The notes beneath the pieces are model-generated. The model saw only the letters and a list, made by a program, of their open reading frames with translations, was not told the DNA's origin and did no database searches. Shown one piece after another: positions 51,690 through 59,659 of a stretch of 64,000 bases of DNA. The stretch lies in the NCBI RefSeq assembly GCF_000296215.2, contig NZ_CP013949.1, forward strand, positions 7,123,501 to 7,187,500, given 5' to 3'. This DNA comes from Bradyrhizobium sp. CCGE-LA001. GTDB lineage: Bacteria; Pseudomonadota; Alphaproteobacteria; Rhizobiales; Xanthobacteraceae. The translations under genes were made by a program, and so were the position numbers. How positions within the stretch are numbered: the first letter of the stretch is position 1; the number at the start of each line of letters is the position of its first letter.

Positions 51690-53783
51690 ATGCTGAATCG
51701 TCTGACCGTATCCGCGCTGTTGAAGGCGGTGATCGCGATCACGTCGGTCTGTGTGGTGATCGTGCTCTCGCTCACCGCCTACGAATCCTGGGATCGCCTC
51801 AAGACCGCCAGCCGGATCTCGCAGACTGCGGATGCATCCGCCGATCTGTTTAAGGCGATGCACAATCTGCGCACCGATCGCTCCACCACCAACCGGCTGC
51901 TGAACGCGACCGCGCCGATGGACGCTGAGATCGAGAAATATCTGCGTGCGATCCGGGACGCCGAGATGCCCGCGATGGCGCGTGCGCTGGAGCTGTTGCG
52001 GGCCATGGACTTTCCGCAGTCCGGCACGCTGGTGCCGGAGCTCGCGCGGCTGCACAAATTGCTGAGCGAGGCGCAGAAGCAGTTCTGGGAGGACGTGGTC
52101 AAGCCCAAGGAGCAGCGCCGGGCGGGCCTGCCGAAGGAATATATGGAGACGACGCAGGGCCTGCTCGAGACGCTCGACAAGCTCTCGAACGTCCTGGCCG
52201 CCACCGTCAACAACCAAGACGCCGTGATCGACCAACTGCTGTCGATCAAGCAGAACGCCTGGCTCTTGCGCAACACCGCCGGCGAAGCGTCGCTGGTTGT
52301 CTCGACCGGCCTTGCCGCCGGCAAGATCACGCACGAGGCCCGCCAGTCCTATATCCAATATGTGGGCGGCACGGCCGCGATGTGGAAGGCGCTGGAATTG
52401 TCGACGTCGGGCATGCAATTGCCGCCGGCGCTTTCGGCCGCGATGGCTACGGTCAAGACCGCCTATTTCGATCCGCAATATCTGGCTCTGCGCGATCGCC
52501 TGGCCGATACGCTCGCCAATGGCGAGAAGGCCGAAATGACGGCGAACCAATGGACTCCGGTCACGGTGGGCCGCCTGGCGAGCGCCGTCGCAGTGGCGGA
52601 GGCCGCGCTCGACGCCGCCAAGGTCCATACGCTGGAGCAACGCGGCGCCGCGCAGCGCGCGCTGATCATGCAGCTCGCCCTCCTGGCACTCGCGATCGGT
52701 CTGGCCGTCGGCGCAGTCGTGCTGGTCAACCGCCGCGTCATCCATCCGCTCAGCACCATCCGCGACGCCATGCTCAAGGTCGCCGGCGGTGACCTTGCCG
52801 TCGACAGCGGCTATCTCGACCGTCAGGACGAGATCGGTGCCCTTGCCGGCGCGCTGGAAACCTTCAAGCAGCAGGCCAGCGAGAAGCTCAACATCGAGGC
52901 GCAGGAACGCGAGCGCAATTTCGGCGCGGCCGCGCGGCAGCGTGCAGTCGAGACCTATGTGGGCGAGTTCGAGGGAGCGGTGCGCAAGACGCTCGGCGAA
53001 TTGAGCGAAGCGTCCGGCGAGATGCGCAAGACATCGGGCGACCTCTCCGCCGTGTCACGCCAGACCAACGACCGCGTCGAAGTCGCAGGCAAAGCCTCCA
53101 ACGACGCCTCCATGAGCGTCGACAGCGTGGCCGCCGCCGCCGAAGAGCTCTCTGCCTCGATCAACGACATCAGCCAGCAGGCCGCTCATGCCGCGGGCAT
53201 CGCCAGCCGCGCCGTCAACCAGGCGCGCGAAACCGACAACACCGTGCAGGGGCTGGCGCAATCCGCAGGCCGGATCGGCGAGGTCGTCGGGCTGATCAAC
53301 ACGATCGCGGCGCAGACCAATCTGCTCGCGCTCAACGCCACGATCGAGGCAGCGCGCGCCGGCGATGCAGGGCGCGGGTTTGCGGTCGTCGCCTCCGAGG
53401 TGAAATCGCTGGCAAGCCAGACTGCGAAGGCGACCGAAGAGATCTCCGAGCAGATCGCCGACATCCAGAAGGTCGCGGGCGACGCCATCAACGCGATCCA
53501 GACCATCGGCGGCATCATCGGCGAAGTGAACGAGGTCGCGACCGCGATTGCGGCTGCCGTGCAGGAGCAGGGAGCAGCCACGCAGGAGATCACCCGCAGC
53601 ACGCAATATGCAGCGCAAGGCACCAGGAACGTCTCGGACAACATTACCGGCGTCAAGGCCGATGCGGACGCCGCGGCCAGCGCCGCGGAGAACGTCAAGC
53701 ACGCCTCGGAGACGCTCGAGACGCAAAGCCGCCAGCTCGGTCAGCAGGTCAGCGATTTCCTGGGCAAGATCCGAGCGGCGTAG
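51690..53783 (+). CDS. Methyl-accepting chemotaxis protein
   Basis: A 697-residue chemoreceptor. TM1 is at about residues 10-30, then a helical periplasmic sensor (about 35-320), TM2 LLALAIGLAVGAVVLV (about 330-346), a HAMP domain (about 350-405) and the MCP signalling domain. The hairpin tip that binds CheA/CheW is INTIAAQTNLLALNATIEAA, followed by GDAGRGFAVVASEVKSLA. GGGGGA lies 5 nt before ATG 51690. No che genes are nearby, so it feeds a distant array. The ligand is unknown. Confidence 0.94.
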   Translation: MLNRLTVSALLKAVIAITSVCVVIVLSLTAYESWDRLKTASRISQTADASADLFKAMHNLRTDRSTTNRLLNATAPMDAEIEKYLRAIRDAEMPAMARALELLRAMDFPQSGTLVPELARLHKLLSEAQKQFWEDVVKPKEQRRAGLPKEYMETTQGLLETLDKLSNVLAATVNNQDAVIDQLLSIKQNAWLLRNTAGEASLVVSTGLAAGKITHEARQSYIQYVGGTAAMWKALELSTSGMQLPPALSAAMATVKTAYFDPQYLALRDRLADTLANGEKAEMTANQWTPVTVGRLASAVAVAEAALDAAKVHTLEQRGAAQRALIMQLALLALAIGLAVGAVVLVNRRVIHPLSTIRDAMLKVAGGDLAVDSGYLDRQDEIGALAGALETFKQQASEKLNIEAQERERNFGAAARQRAVETYVGEFEGAVRKTLGELSEASGEMRKTSGDLSAVSRQTNDRVEVAGKASNDASMSVDSVAAAAEELSASINDISQQAAHAAGIASRAVNQARETDNTVQGLAQSAGRIGEVVGLINTIAAQTNLLALNATIEAARAGDAGRGFAVVASEVKSLASQTAKATEEISEQIADIQKVAGDAINAIQTIGGIIGEVNEVATAIAAAVQEQGAATQEITRSTQYAAQGTRNVSDNITGVKADADAAASAAENVKHASETLETQSRQLGQQVSDFLGKIRAA

Positions 53784-53809
53784 GGCACACCGGCGCTACA
53801 CCTTCCACC

Positions 53810-53835
53810 GTCGTCCTGGCGAAAGCCAGGACGAC
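53810..53835. terminator. Convergent hairpin, short type D arm
   Basis: GTCGTCCTGGC-GAAA-GCCAGGACGAC is a perfect stem between the convergent chemoreceptor and DUF2865 genes. It equals the outer arm of the type D repeat at 48247 and can terminate in both directions. Confidence 0.6.
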
Positions 53836-53845
53836 ATCGAATCCC

Positions 53846-54496
53846 CTACTCCTTCGCCACCACCGGCACTTGGCGGAATCTGGCCCGCACCGATTCCGGC
53901 AGCGGCGAAAAATTCATCGCGACACCGCGGCGGTCGTTGGCGTTGCGCGTTGCGACCACGAGGCCGTCTGCACCCGCGACGATGTCGCCCTTGCGCAAGG
54001 TGGGATCGTCCTCGACCTTGACCTGGGCGAGCCCCGCCGGATCCTTGCCGTTGCAGGTGCAGCCCGCGACGATCTCGTTGCGGTAGCGGAAGGCATTCGG
54101 CAGATCGGTATAGGATTTTCCCTTCTCCGTCGTGGCGTCGTCGATATTGCTGCCATAGACCAGCGAGGTTTCGGACGCCGGACAGAAGCTCCTGCAGGAT
54201 TGCGCCTTGCTTTCGGCATCGTTTCCCTGCGCCGGGAAATAGCGACCGTCACATCCGCGCACGCAATAGGCGGTGCCACTGCCATAAGCGGCCCGCTGGC
54301 GCGGCACGTCATAGCGCGGAATGTCGTCGTTCGGGAACGGCGTCCGGATCTGGGGAGGCCGCGCTCCAAACGCGCCGAACAGCGCCGAGAAGAAGTCCTG
54401 CGCATGCGCCGACGGCGTCAGCGCGAGGCCGAGAGAAGCGACGGCAAGGCACGCCATCCAACCACCGGCCAGTTTGCCGAACGAACGTCTCTTCAT
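53846..54496 (-). CDS. DUF2865 exported protein
   Basis: A 216-residue protein with a signal peptide (about 1-32, ending SAHAQ). The DUF2865 core has AYCVRGCDGRYFPAQG, SCRSFCPASETSLVYG (about 100-115) and a late NEIVAGCTCNG, giving six or more cysteines that probably form disulfides in the periplasm. The function is unknown. It ends 18 nt after the L,D-transpeptidase gene, so the pair is probably one transcript, consistent with a cell-envelope role. Confidence 0.88.
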   Translation of the reverse strand: MKRRSFGKLAGGWMACLAVASLGLALTPSAHAQDFFSALFGAFGARPPQIRTPFPNDDIPRYDVPRQRAAYGSGTAYCVRGCDGRYFPAQGNDAESKAQSCRSFCPASETSLVYGSNIDDATTEKGKSYTDLPNAFRYRNEIVAGCTCNGKDPAGLAQVKVEDDPTLRKGDIVAGADGLVVATRNANDRRGVAMNFSPLPESVRARFRQVPVVAKE

Positions 54497-54513
54497 GTGA
54501 CCTCACTCAACTC

Positions 54514-55299
54514 TCAGTTCACCGACGACGACGCCGAAATGTTCAGCGCCTGGCGCCCCGAAGGCAGCGCCGTCACGGCCGGGCGCTTGCGCACGGAATC
54601 ACCTCCCTTGGCCATCAGCGGCGCGTTCTTCGGCAGCACGACGACCTTGGCGCCGACATTGACGCGGCCGAACAGGTCGATGACGTCCTCATTGGTCATG
54701 CGGATGCAGCCGGACGAGACGAACTTGCCGATGGTGCTGGGATCGTTGGTCCCGTGGATGCGGTATTGGCTCGAGCCGAGATACATCGCACGGGCTCCCA
54801 GCGGATTGCCGGGGCCGCCGGCGACGAAGCGCGGCAGATAGGGCTGACGTGCGATCATTTCGGCCGGCGGATGCCAGTCCGGCCACTCCGCCTTCCGGCT
54901 GACGCTCTGCACACCCGACCAGGTGAATCCCTCGCGACCGACGCCGACGCCATAGCGGATCGCGCGTCCTTGGCCGAGTACGTAATAGAGGTAAGTGTTG
55001 TCGGTATCGATGACGATGGTGCCGGCCGGCTCGCTGCGGTCGAAGCTGACGATCTGCTTGCGCAGCCGGTCGGGCAGCCGGGCATCCTCGTCGGCGGTCT
55101 GCGGCGTCTCGTTGACGTCGCCTTGCGAGTAGCCTTGAGAATAACCCTGGTCCTGCGGATAGGCCTGCAACTGCATCGGCGCATAACCGAACGTTTGCGC
55201 GCTCGCTCCGGCAAGGGGCAAAGTGAGCAATGCGGCCGCGAAGGCACAGGTGGTGACGGCGCGCGGCGAGAAGCGGCGGACGAGAGAGAACCTTGTCAT
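54514..55299 (-). CDS. L,D-transpeptidase (YkuD domain)
   Basis: A 261-residue exported enzyme (signal peptide about 1-34, ending GASAQ). The YkuD domain (about 90-225) has the catalytic YRIHGTNDPSTIGKFVSSGC then IRMTNEDV, with the histidine and cysteine of the active site. It forms 3-3 cross-links or attaches proteins to peptidoglycan. A Gln/Tyr-rich linker (YSQGYSQGD) precedes the domain. An EcfG-type promoter lies upstream, suggesting stress-induced wall remodelling. Confidence 0.93.
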   Translation of the reverse strand: MTRFSLVRRFSPRAVTTCAFAAALLTLPLAGASAQTFGYAPMQLQAYPQDQGYSQGYSQGDVNETPQTADEDARLPDRLRKQIVSFDRSEPAGTIVIDTDNTYLYYVLGQGRAIRYGVGVGREGFTWSGVQSVSRKAEWPDWHPPAEMIARQPYLPRFVAGGPGNPLGARAMYLGSSQYRIHGTNDPSTIGKFVSSGCIRMTNEDVIDLFGRVNVGAKVVVLPKNAPLMAKGGDSVRKRPAVTALPSGRQALNISASSSVN

Positions 55300-55344
55300 G
55301 TGCTGCCCCGTTGGAAGTGCATCTGGGTGATGCTGCGTGAACCA

Positions 55345-55370
55345 AACGCGACGGGACCGACTCAAGTTCC
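55345..55370 (-). promoter_or_regulatory. EcfG-type promoter of the L,D-transpeptidase gene
   Basis: On the minus strand GGAAC, 17 nt, CGTT, ending 45 nt before the start codon. It lies 59 nt from the + strand copy that serves the AI-2E-family gene, so this gap is a divergent stress promoter. Confidence 0.65.
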
Positions 55371-55429
55371 GCCGGCGTTTGCGGCAGTCAGGTCACAGTC
55401 AAGCGAGCACATCTTCACGAAGCCGCGAT

Positions 55430-55454
55430 GGAACCGTCGCTCCATCCGTTCGTT
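55430..55454 (+). promoter_or_regulatory. EcfG-type promoter of the AI-2E-family gene
   Basis: GGAAC, 16 nt, CGTT, ending 53 nt before the start codon at 55508. Confidence 0.65.
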
Positions 55455-55507
55455 AGGGAATCGTCAATGGGCGCGCGGATGGATAGCTTCCGTGCGGGAG
55501 AGATATT

Positions 55508-56620
55508 GTGCGCGTCCTTCCCAGCGAACGACTGATTCCCGGCAACAGCGAAGGCGAACCGCTTCCCGACAGCCATACCGAGCTGCCGCCGGTGATCCGC
55601 CGTACCGAGTTCGTGGCTTTCGCACTCGCAGGCCTGCTGCTAATCGCGGTCGTCGCCGTACTCTATGTCGGAAGGGCGTTCTTCCTGCCCGTGGTGATGG
55701 CCTTCGTCACGGGCACCATGCTGTCGCCGGCGGCGAGCTTCCTCGAGCGGTGCAAGGTGCCGCGCGCGCTAGGCGCCGTGCTCATCGTGGTGGCGGGGAC
55801 GGCGGTGGTCGCCTTTGTCGTGGCGCTGATCGCCTCGCCAGCGATCGAATGGAGCACGCGCCTGCCGGAGCTTGGCGCACAGTTGAGAGACAAGCTGCAC
55901 GTGTTCGACCGGCCGCTGGCGTTGTGGCGCGAGCTGCAAACCATGATCGGCGGCTCGGAGGGGTTCCCCAGCATTCATATACCGAAGGTCGAATGGGTTC
56001 AGCCGACGCTGGAATTCCTCTCGCCGACCTTTACCGAATTCCTGCTGTTCTTCGTCACCCTCATCCTGTTCATCGCGAGCTGGCGCGACCTGCGGCGGGC
56101 CATGATCATGACCTTCAGCGATCATGACGCGCGGCTGCGTACGCTGCGGATCCTCAACGAGATCGAGGTCCATCTCGGCAATTATCTCCTGACCGTCACT
56201 CTCATCAACATCGCTGTCGGCGTCGGCACCGGTCTCATCTGCGCGCTCACCGGCATGCCTAATCCGGCCGGGCTCGGCGCGCTGGCGGCAACGCTCAATT
56301 TCATCCCGATCATCGGGCCGGTTGCGATGTTCGTGGTGCTGGTCGTGGTGGGGCTGATCGCCTTCCCGACGATCGGCGGCGGCCTCATGGCCGCGCTCGC
56401 CTTCGGCGGCCTCACCTTCCTGGAAGGGCACTTCATCACGCCGACCATCATCGGGCGGCGGCTGGCGCTGAATGCGCTTGCGGTCCTGCTGGCGCTGGCA
56501 TTCTGGACCTGGATGTGGGGTCCAATGGGCGCTTTCCTGTCCTCCCCGCTGCTGATCGTCGCGCTGATCCTCAAGGAGCATCTGTTGCCGGCGGATGCGC
56601 CGCATCTGCCGCAGGCCTGA
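55508..56620 (+). CDS. AI-2E family transporter (PerM/TqsA-like)
   Basis: A 370-residue membrane protein with about eight helices. Family signatures are FFLPVVMAFVTGTMLSPAA (about 58-76), the amphipathic region with LPELGAQLRDKLHVF, and LGALAATLNFIPIIGPVAMF (about 257-276), then GHFITPTIIGRRLALNALAV. Members export autoinducer-2 or act in Na+/H+ exchange and envelope permeability; the substrate is not shown here. It is divergent from the L,D-transpeptidase gene. The starting codon is GTG 55508. Confidence 0.9.
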   Translation: MRVLPSERLIPGNSEGEPLPDSHTELPPVIRRTEFVAFALAGLLLIAVVAVLYVGRAFFLPVVMAFVTGTMLSPAASFLERCKVPRALGAVLIVVAGTAVVAFVVALIASPAIEWSTRLPELGAQLRDKLHVFDRPLALWRELQTMIGGSEGFPSIHIPKVEWVQPTLEFLSPTFTEFLLFFVTLILFIASWRDLRRAMIMTFSDHDARLRTLRILNEIEVHLGNYLLTVTLINIAVGVGTGLICALTGMPNPAGLGALAATLNFIPIIGPVAMFVVLVVVGLIAFPTIGGGLMAALAFGGLTFLEGHFITPTIIGRRLALNALAVLLALAFWTWMWGPMGAFLSSPLLIVALILKEHLLPADAPHLPQA

Positions 56621-56636
56621 TGCGGTTTCCCTGAAC

Positions 56637-56661
56637 GGAACTTCCCCGACGACGAAACGTT
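56637..56661 (+). promoter_or_regulatory. EcfG-type promoter of the DUF883 gene
   Basis: GGAAC, 16 nt, CGTT, ending 38 nt before the start codon at 56700. Confidence 0.7.
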
Positions 56662-56699
56662 CTCCGGCTGTCTCAGCCGCCAACAGTTTGGAGCTCCCG

Positions 56700-57071
56700 A
56701 TGTCCACGCCCAATGCCGAAGCCGGGATGAAGGACTGGACCGACAAAGCCACCCGAGAACGCCTCGAAAAGGATGTAGCAGCCGTGAAAAGCGATATCGC
56801 CGCCCTCACCGACCAGATCACCGACGCGCTCAATACCTTCGCCAATTCCACCAGCAGGCAGGCTCGCCGCGGCTATCACCAGGCGCGCGAGAACATGGAT
56901 ACCGCGATGGACGACATGTCCGAGCGCGGCAGCGCGATGATGGGTGCTGCGCAGGACGCCTACAGCTCGATCGAGGAGACGCTGGAAGACGCGATCACGC
57001 AACGGCCCCTCGCGACGGTCGGGCTGGCGCTCGGGATTGGATTCCTGATCGGCGTCGCCTGGCGCCGGTAG
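56700..57071 (+). CDS. DUF883 family protein (ElaB/YqjD-like)
   Basis: A 123-residue membrane-anchored protein: a charged N-terminal helix region (LEKDVAAVKSDIAALTDQI), amphipathic helices, and the DUF883 C-terminal anchor TQRPLATVGLALGIGFLIGV followed by WRR. ElaB/YqjD proteins bind ribosomes at the membrane in stationary phase in E. coli; the same here is inference. GGAG precedes ATG 56700 by 7 nt. It is followed by a holin-like membrane gene, as in the E. coli yqjD-yqjE layout. Confidence 0.88.
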   Translation: MSTPNAEAGMKDWTDKATRERLEKDVAAVKSDIAALTDQITDALNTFANSTSRQARRGYHQARENMDTAMDDMSERGSAMMGAAQDAYSSIEETLEDAITQRPLATVGLALGIGFLIGVAWRR

Positions 57072-57163
57072 GTCGTCGGAACGGATGGTGAAACGGCGGC
57101 GCTGCCGTGCCGCCGATGCCGGCGTGCGGTGGTTCGGCTTGTAGGCATTTGAGGAGCAACGCC

Positions 57164-57619
57164 ATGTTTCAGCGCATCATCGACGGGATCAGTGCCTCCA
57201 CCGGCACGACGGTGCGGCTGACCTCCCTGGCTGCCGGCGCGGCATTCGCGCTGTTCATCACCACATGCTTCTTGTGCGCGGCCGCGTTCATCTCGGTCCT
57301 TGAGAAGTATGGGCCGGTGCAGGCCTGCCTCGCGGGCGCGGGTGTTTTCTTTCTGCTGACCCTGGCGGCTGCGGTGAGCTATTGGGCCTATAAGCGGCAG
57401 TTGCGCAAGCAAGCCCACATTGCGGCCGAGCGTGCCGCGAAGTCGGCGGCGCAGAGCATGCTCGCAGATCCGATGCTGCTCGCCACGGGGCTCCAGATCG
57501 TCCGCGCCATCGGTATCAAGCGGCTGTTGCCGATCCTGGCGATCGGCGGCGTCGCGCTCGGAATCATGGCGAGCCGCGCCGGCGTAGCTGACGAGGCGTC
57601 GGCCGAGCCCGCTGAATGA
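57164..57619 (+). CDS. Holin-like/YqjE-type membrane protein
   Basis: A 151-residue protein with two adjacent transmembrane helices (about 20-45 and 58-80), a charged helix (YKRQLRKQAHIAAERAAKSA) and a third hydrophobic segment near the end (LLPILAIGGVALGIMAS). The size and place after DUF883 resemble YqjE/phage-holin superfamily III proteins. AGGAG lies 7 nt before ATG 57164. The function is unknown. Confidence 0.75.
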   Translation: MFQRIIDGISASTGTTVRLTSLAAGAAFALFITTCFLCAAAFISVLEKYGPVQACLAGAGVFFLLTLAAAVSYWAYKRQLRKQAHIAAERAAKSAAQSMLADPMLLATGLQIVRAIGIKRLLPILAIGGVALGIMASRAGVADEASAEPAE

Positions 57620-57802
57620 CGGTCAGAGCGGGTCAGAAAATTTCGTTGTAAGTCTTCCGAACGCTTCTATCGGAATTCAGCACGGACTCGGCGCGCAATT
57701 TGCGTCATGCGCTGCCGATACTCCCCCATCACGCAAACGCTACTCGGATGGGCAGGCGGTTGCCGCTAAAAGCGTCGCCCCTGATTCCAAAAGTCTTTTG
57801 CG

Positions 57803-58945
57803 ATGAAAACGTCCGTCAAGGCGAACCTCGCCGCATTTCAACCCGACGCCAGGCTGTATTTGACGCTCGGCATCGCCAATTGGTCGATCTTCGTCGACCA
57901 CATCCCGAACAACGTCGTCAACCTGCTGACGCTGCGAAACTTCGGATTCAGCGGCGCAGCCGATTTATTCGTGTTCGTGGTGGGTTATGGCGTTGCCATC
58001 ATCCACGGCCGGATGGCGCTGGAGCGCGGCTACGTCGTCGCGGCGACGCGCATCTTCCGTCGCGTCTGGCGGCTCTACGCCGCCTATGTCGTGCTGTTCG
58101 TGATCTATATCGACACCATCGCCTATGTCGCCTCCCAATCGATGGCGCCGGAAATCATCCACGAATACAACATCTCGGGGATTCTCGAGCACCCGCTGCG
58201 CATCCTCGTCCGCGGCCTCGTGCTCCAGGAGGAGCCTCTGAACCTCGACCTGCTGCAACTGATGATCCCGCTGATGGCCTTCTATCCGCTTGTGCTGTGG
58301 GGTCTGCTGCGGCGACCGAACGTGACGCTTGCGGCATCGGTCGCGCTTTATGTTGCCGCGCGCTGGCTCGACTGGAATTTCCGGGTCTATCCGGACCAGG
58401 AATGGACCTTCAATCCGCTGTGCTGGCAGATGCTGATGGTGCTGGGCGGCTGGTTCGCGGTGACAGGGGCCCCCGGGCGGGCGCTGCGCGGCATGCCGTG
58501 GCTGCGGATCGCCGCAGGGACCTATATCGTCTTCGCGATGGCCGTCACCCTGATGCGCCATTCGCCGGCATTGTCCGCCTATCTGCCGAACTTGATCATC
58601 GACGGCATCGCACCGACCGACAAGGAAGACCTCGCGCCCTATCGCGTGCTTCACTTCCTCGCGCTTGCTTTCCTCGCGACCCATCTCATTCCGGCCAACC
58701 ATCCCGGCCTGCAACTGAAGCCGCTTCAGACGGTGATCAGATGCGGCGAGGAATGGCTCGCCGTGTTCTGCGTCGGCGTATTCCTGTCCTTTGCCGGTCA
58801 TCTGATCCTGATCACCGGACCCAATCTGGTGGCGATGCAGATCGTGGTGAGCCTCGCCGGTTTCGCCGCGATGACCGCGGTCGCTTACTATATCTCCTGG
58901 TCGAAGTGGCAGGATCTGCCCGCCGCTTTGCGGCAGCAGGCCTAG
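57803..58945 (+). CDS. opgC: OpgC-family membrane protein
   Basis: A 380-residue polytopic protein of the OpgC/acyltransferase-3 type, with about ten helices. Signatures are IANWSIFVDHIPNNVVNLL (about 24-42), SGAADLFVFVVGYGVAIIHG (about 50-69) and the later WTFNPLCWQMLMVLGGWFA. OpgC transfers succinyl groups to osmoregulated periplasmic glucans in Rhodobacter. There are no opgG/opgH genes nearby, so the acceptor glucan is inferred. The symbol is by family. Confidence 0.87.
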   Translation: MKTSVKANLAAFQPDARLYLTLGIANWSIFVDHIPNNVVNLLTLRNFGFSGAADLFVFVVGYGVAIIHGRMALERGYVVAATRIFRRVWRLYAAYVVLFVIYIDTIAYVASQSMAPEIIHEYNISGILEHPLRILVRGLVLQEEPLNLDLLQLMIPLMAFYPLVLWGLLRRPNVTLAASVALYVAARWLDWNFRVYPDQEWTFNPLCWQMLMVLGGWFAVTGAPGRALRGMPWLRIAAGTYIVFAMAVTLMRHSPALSAYLPNLIIDGIAPTDKEDLAPYRVLHFLALAFLATHLIPANHPGLQLKPLQTVIRCGEEWLAVFCVGVFLSFAGHLILITGPNLVAMQIVVSLAGFAAMTAVAYYISWSKWQDLPAALRQQA

Positions 58946-59036
58946 CGGCTCCCGGTCCCTCGATTCCGCTAGGCCGGAAGCTGACGCTGCGCTATGCGGA
59001 GCAAGGTTGCTCTGCGCGAGGAGGCCGGGCCAGGTC

Positions 59037-59648
59037 ATGGCGAAAATCGAGGATGAGGGGCCAGGCGCCGCGCCGCCCCGCCGCGGCCGGCCGCGATCGA
59101 TCGAAACCACCAACGCCATCCTCGAAAGCGCCTATGCGCTGATGGCTGCCACCGGCCTTGCCGCCACCACCATCGACGCCGTCGCGCGCCGCTCCGATGT
59201 CTCCAAGATGACGATCTACAAATGGTGGCCGTCCCGCGAAGCGCTTCTGATCGACGCCTTTCTCTACCACGCCGCCCAGATGCTGCCGCTGCCGCCGGAG
59301 AGCTCCGGCACGCCTGCCGCACGCGCACGCCGCCATGCCGCTGCCTATGCCGAGGCGCTTCAGGGCGAGTTCGGCAAGGTGCAGCTCGCCGTGATCTCCG
59401 AATGCATTTCGAGGACCGGCTCCGCCGAGCTGTTCTATGCCCGCTATCTGCAATTCCGCCGCAACGCGCTGGTGGAGATGATTGCCGCGGGCCAGAGTGA
59501 CGGCAGCATCCTGGCCGAGGGATCGCCCGAGGATCTCTACGACGCGATCTACGGCAGCCTGTTCTACCGTTACGTCTTCGGCATCGCGCCGATCACGCCG
59601 GCCTATGCGCGCAATCTGGCTGACCTTGTGCTGCGGCCAAAGGTTTAG
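59037..59648 (+). CDS. TetR/AcrR-family transcriptional regulator
   Basis: A 203-residue repressor. The N-terminal helix-turn-helix (about 20-70) is AYALMAATGLAATTIDAVAR then SDVSKMTIYKWWPSREALL. The C-terminal domain resembles TetR_C_16-type regulators. The target and ligand are unknown; it converges on the sensor kinase gene and follows opgC by 91 nt. I chose ATG 59037; the frame is open to 59007. Confidence 0.9.
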   Translation: MAKIEDEGPGAAPPRRGRPRSIETTNAILESAYALMAATGLAATTIDAVARRSDVSKMTIYKWWPSREALLIDAFLYHAAQMLPLPPESSGTPAARARRHAAAYAEALQGEFGKVQLAVISECISRTGSAELFYARYLQFRRNALVEMIAAGQSDGSILAEGSPEDLYDAIYGSLFYRYVFGIAPITPAYARNLADLVLRPKV

Positions 59649-59659
59649 CCGCACGCCTA

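Noticed and set aside
57072..57163. An EcfG-type promoter before the holin-like gene
   Set aside because: GGAAC is present at the left of the gap, but no CGTT follows at 16 or 17 nt. The gene is probably read from the DUF883 promoter.
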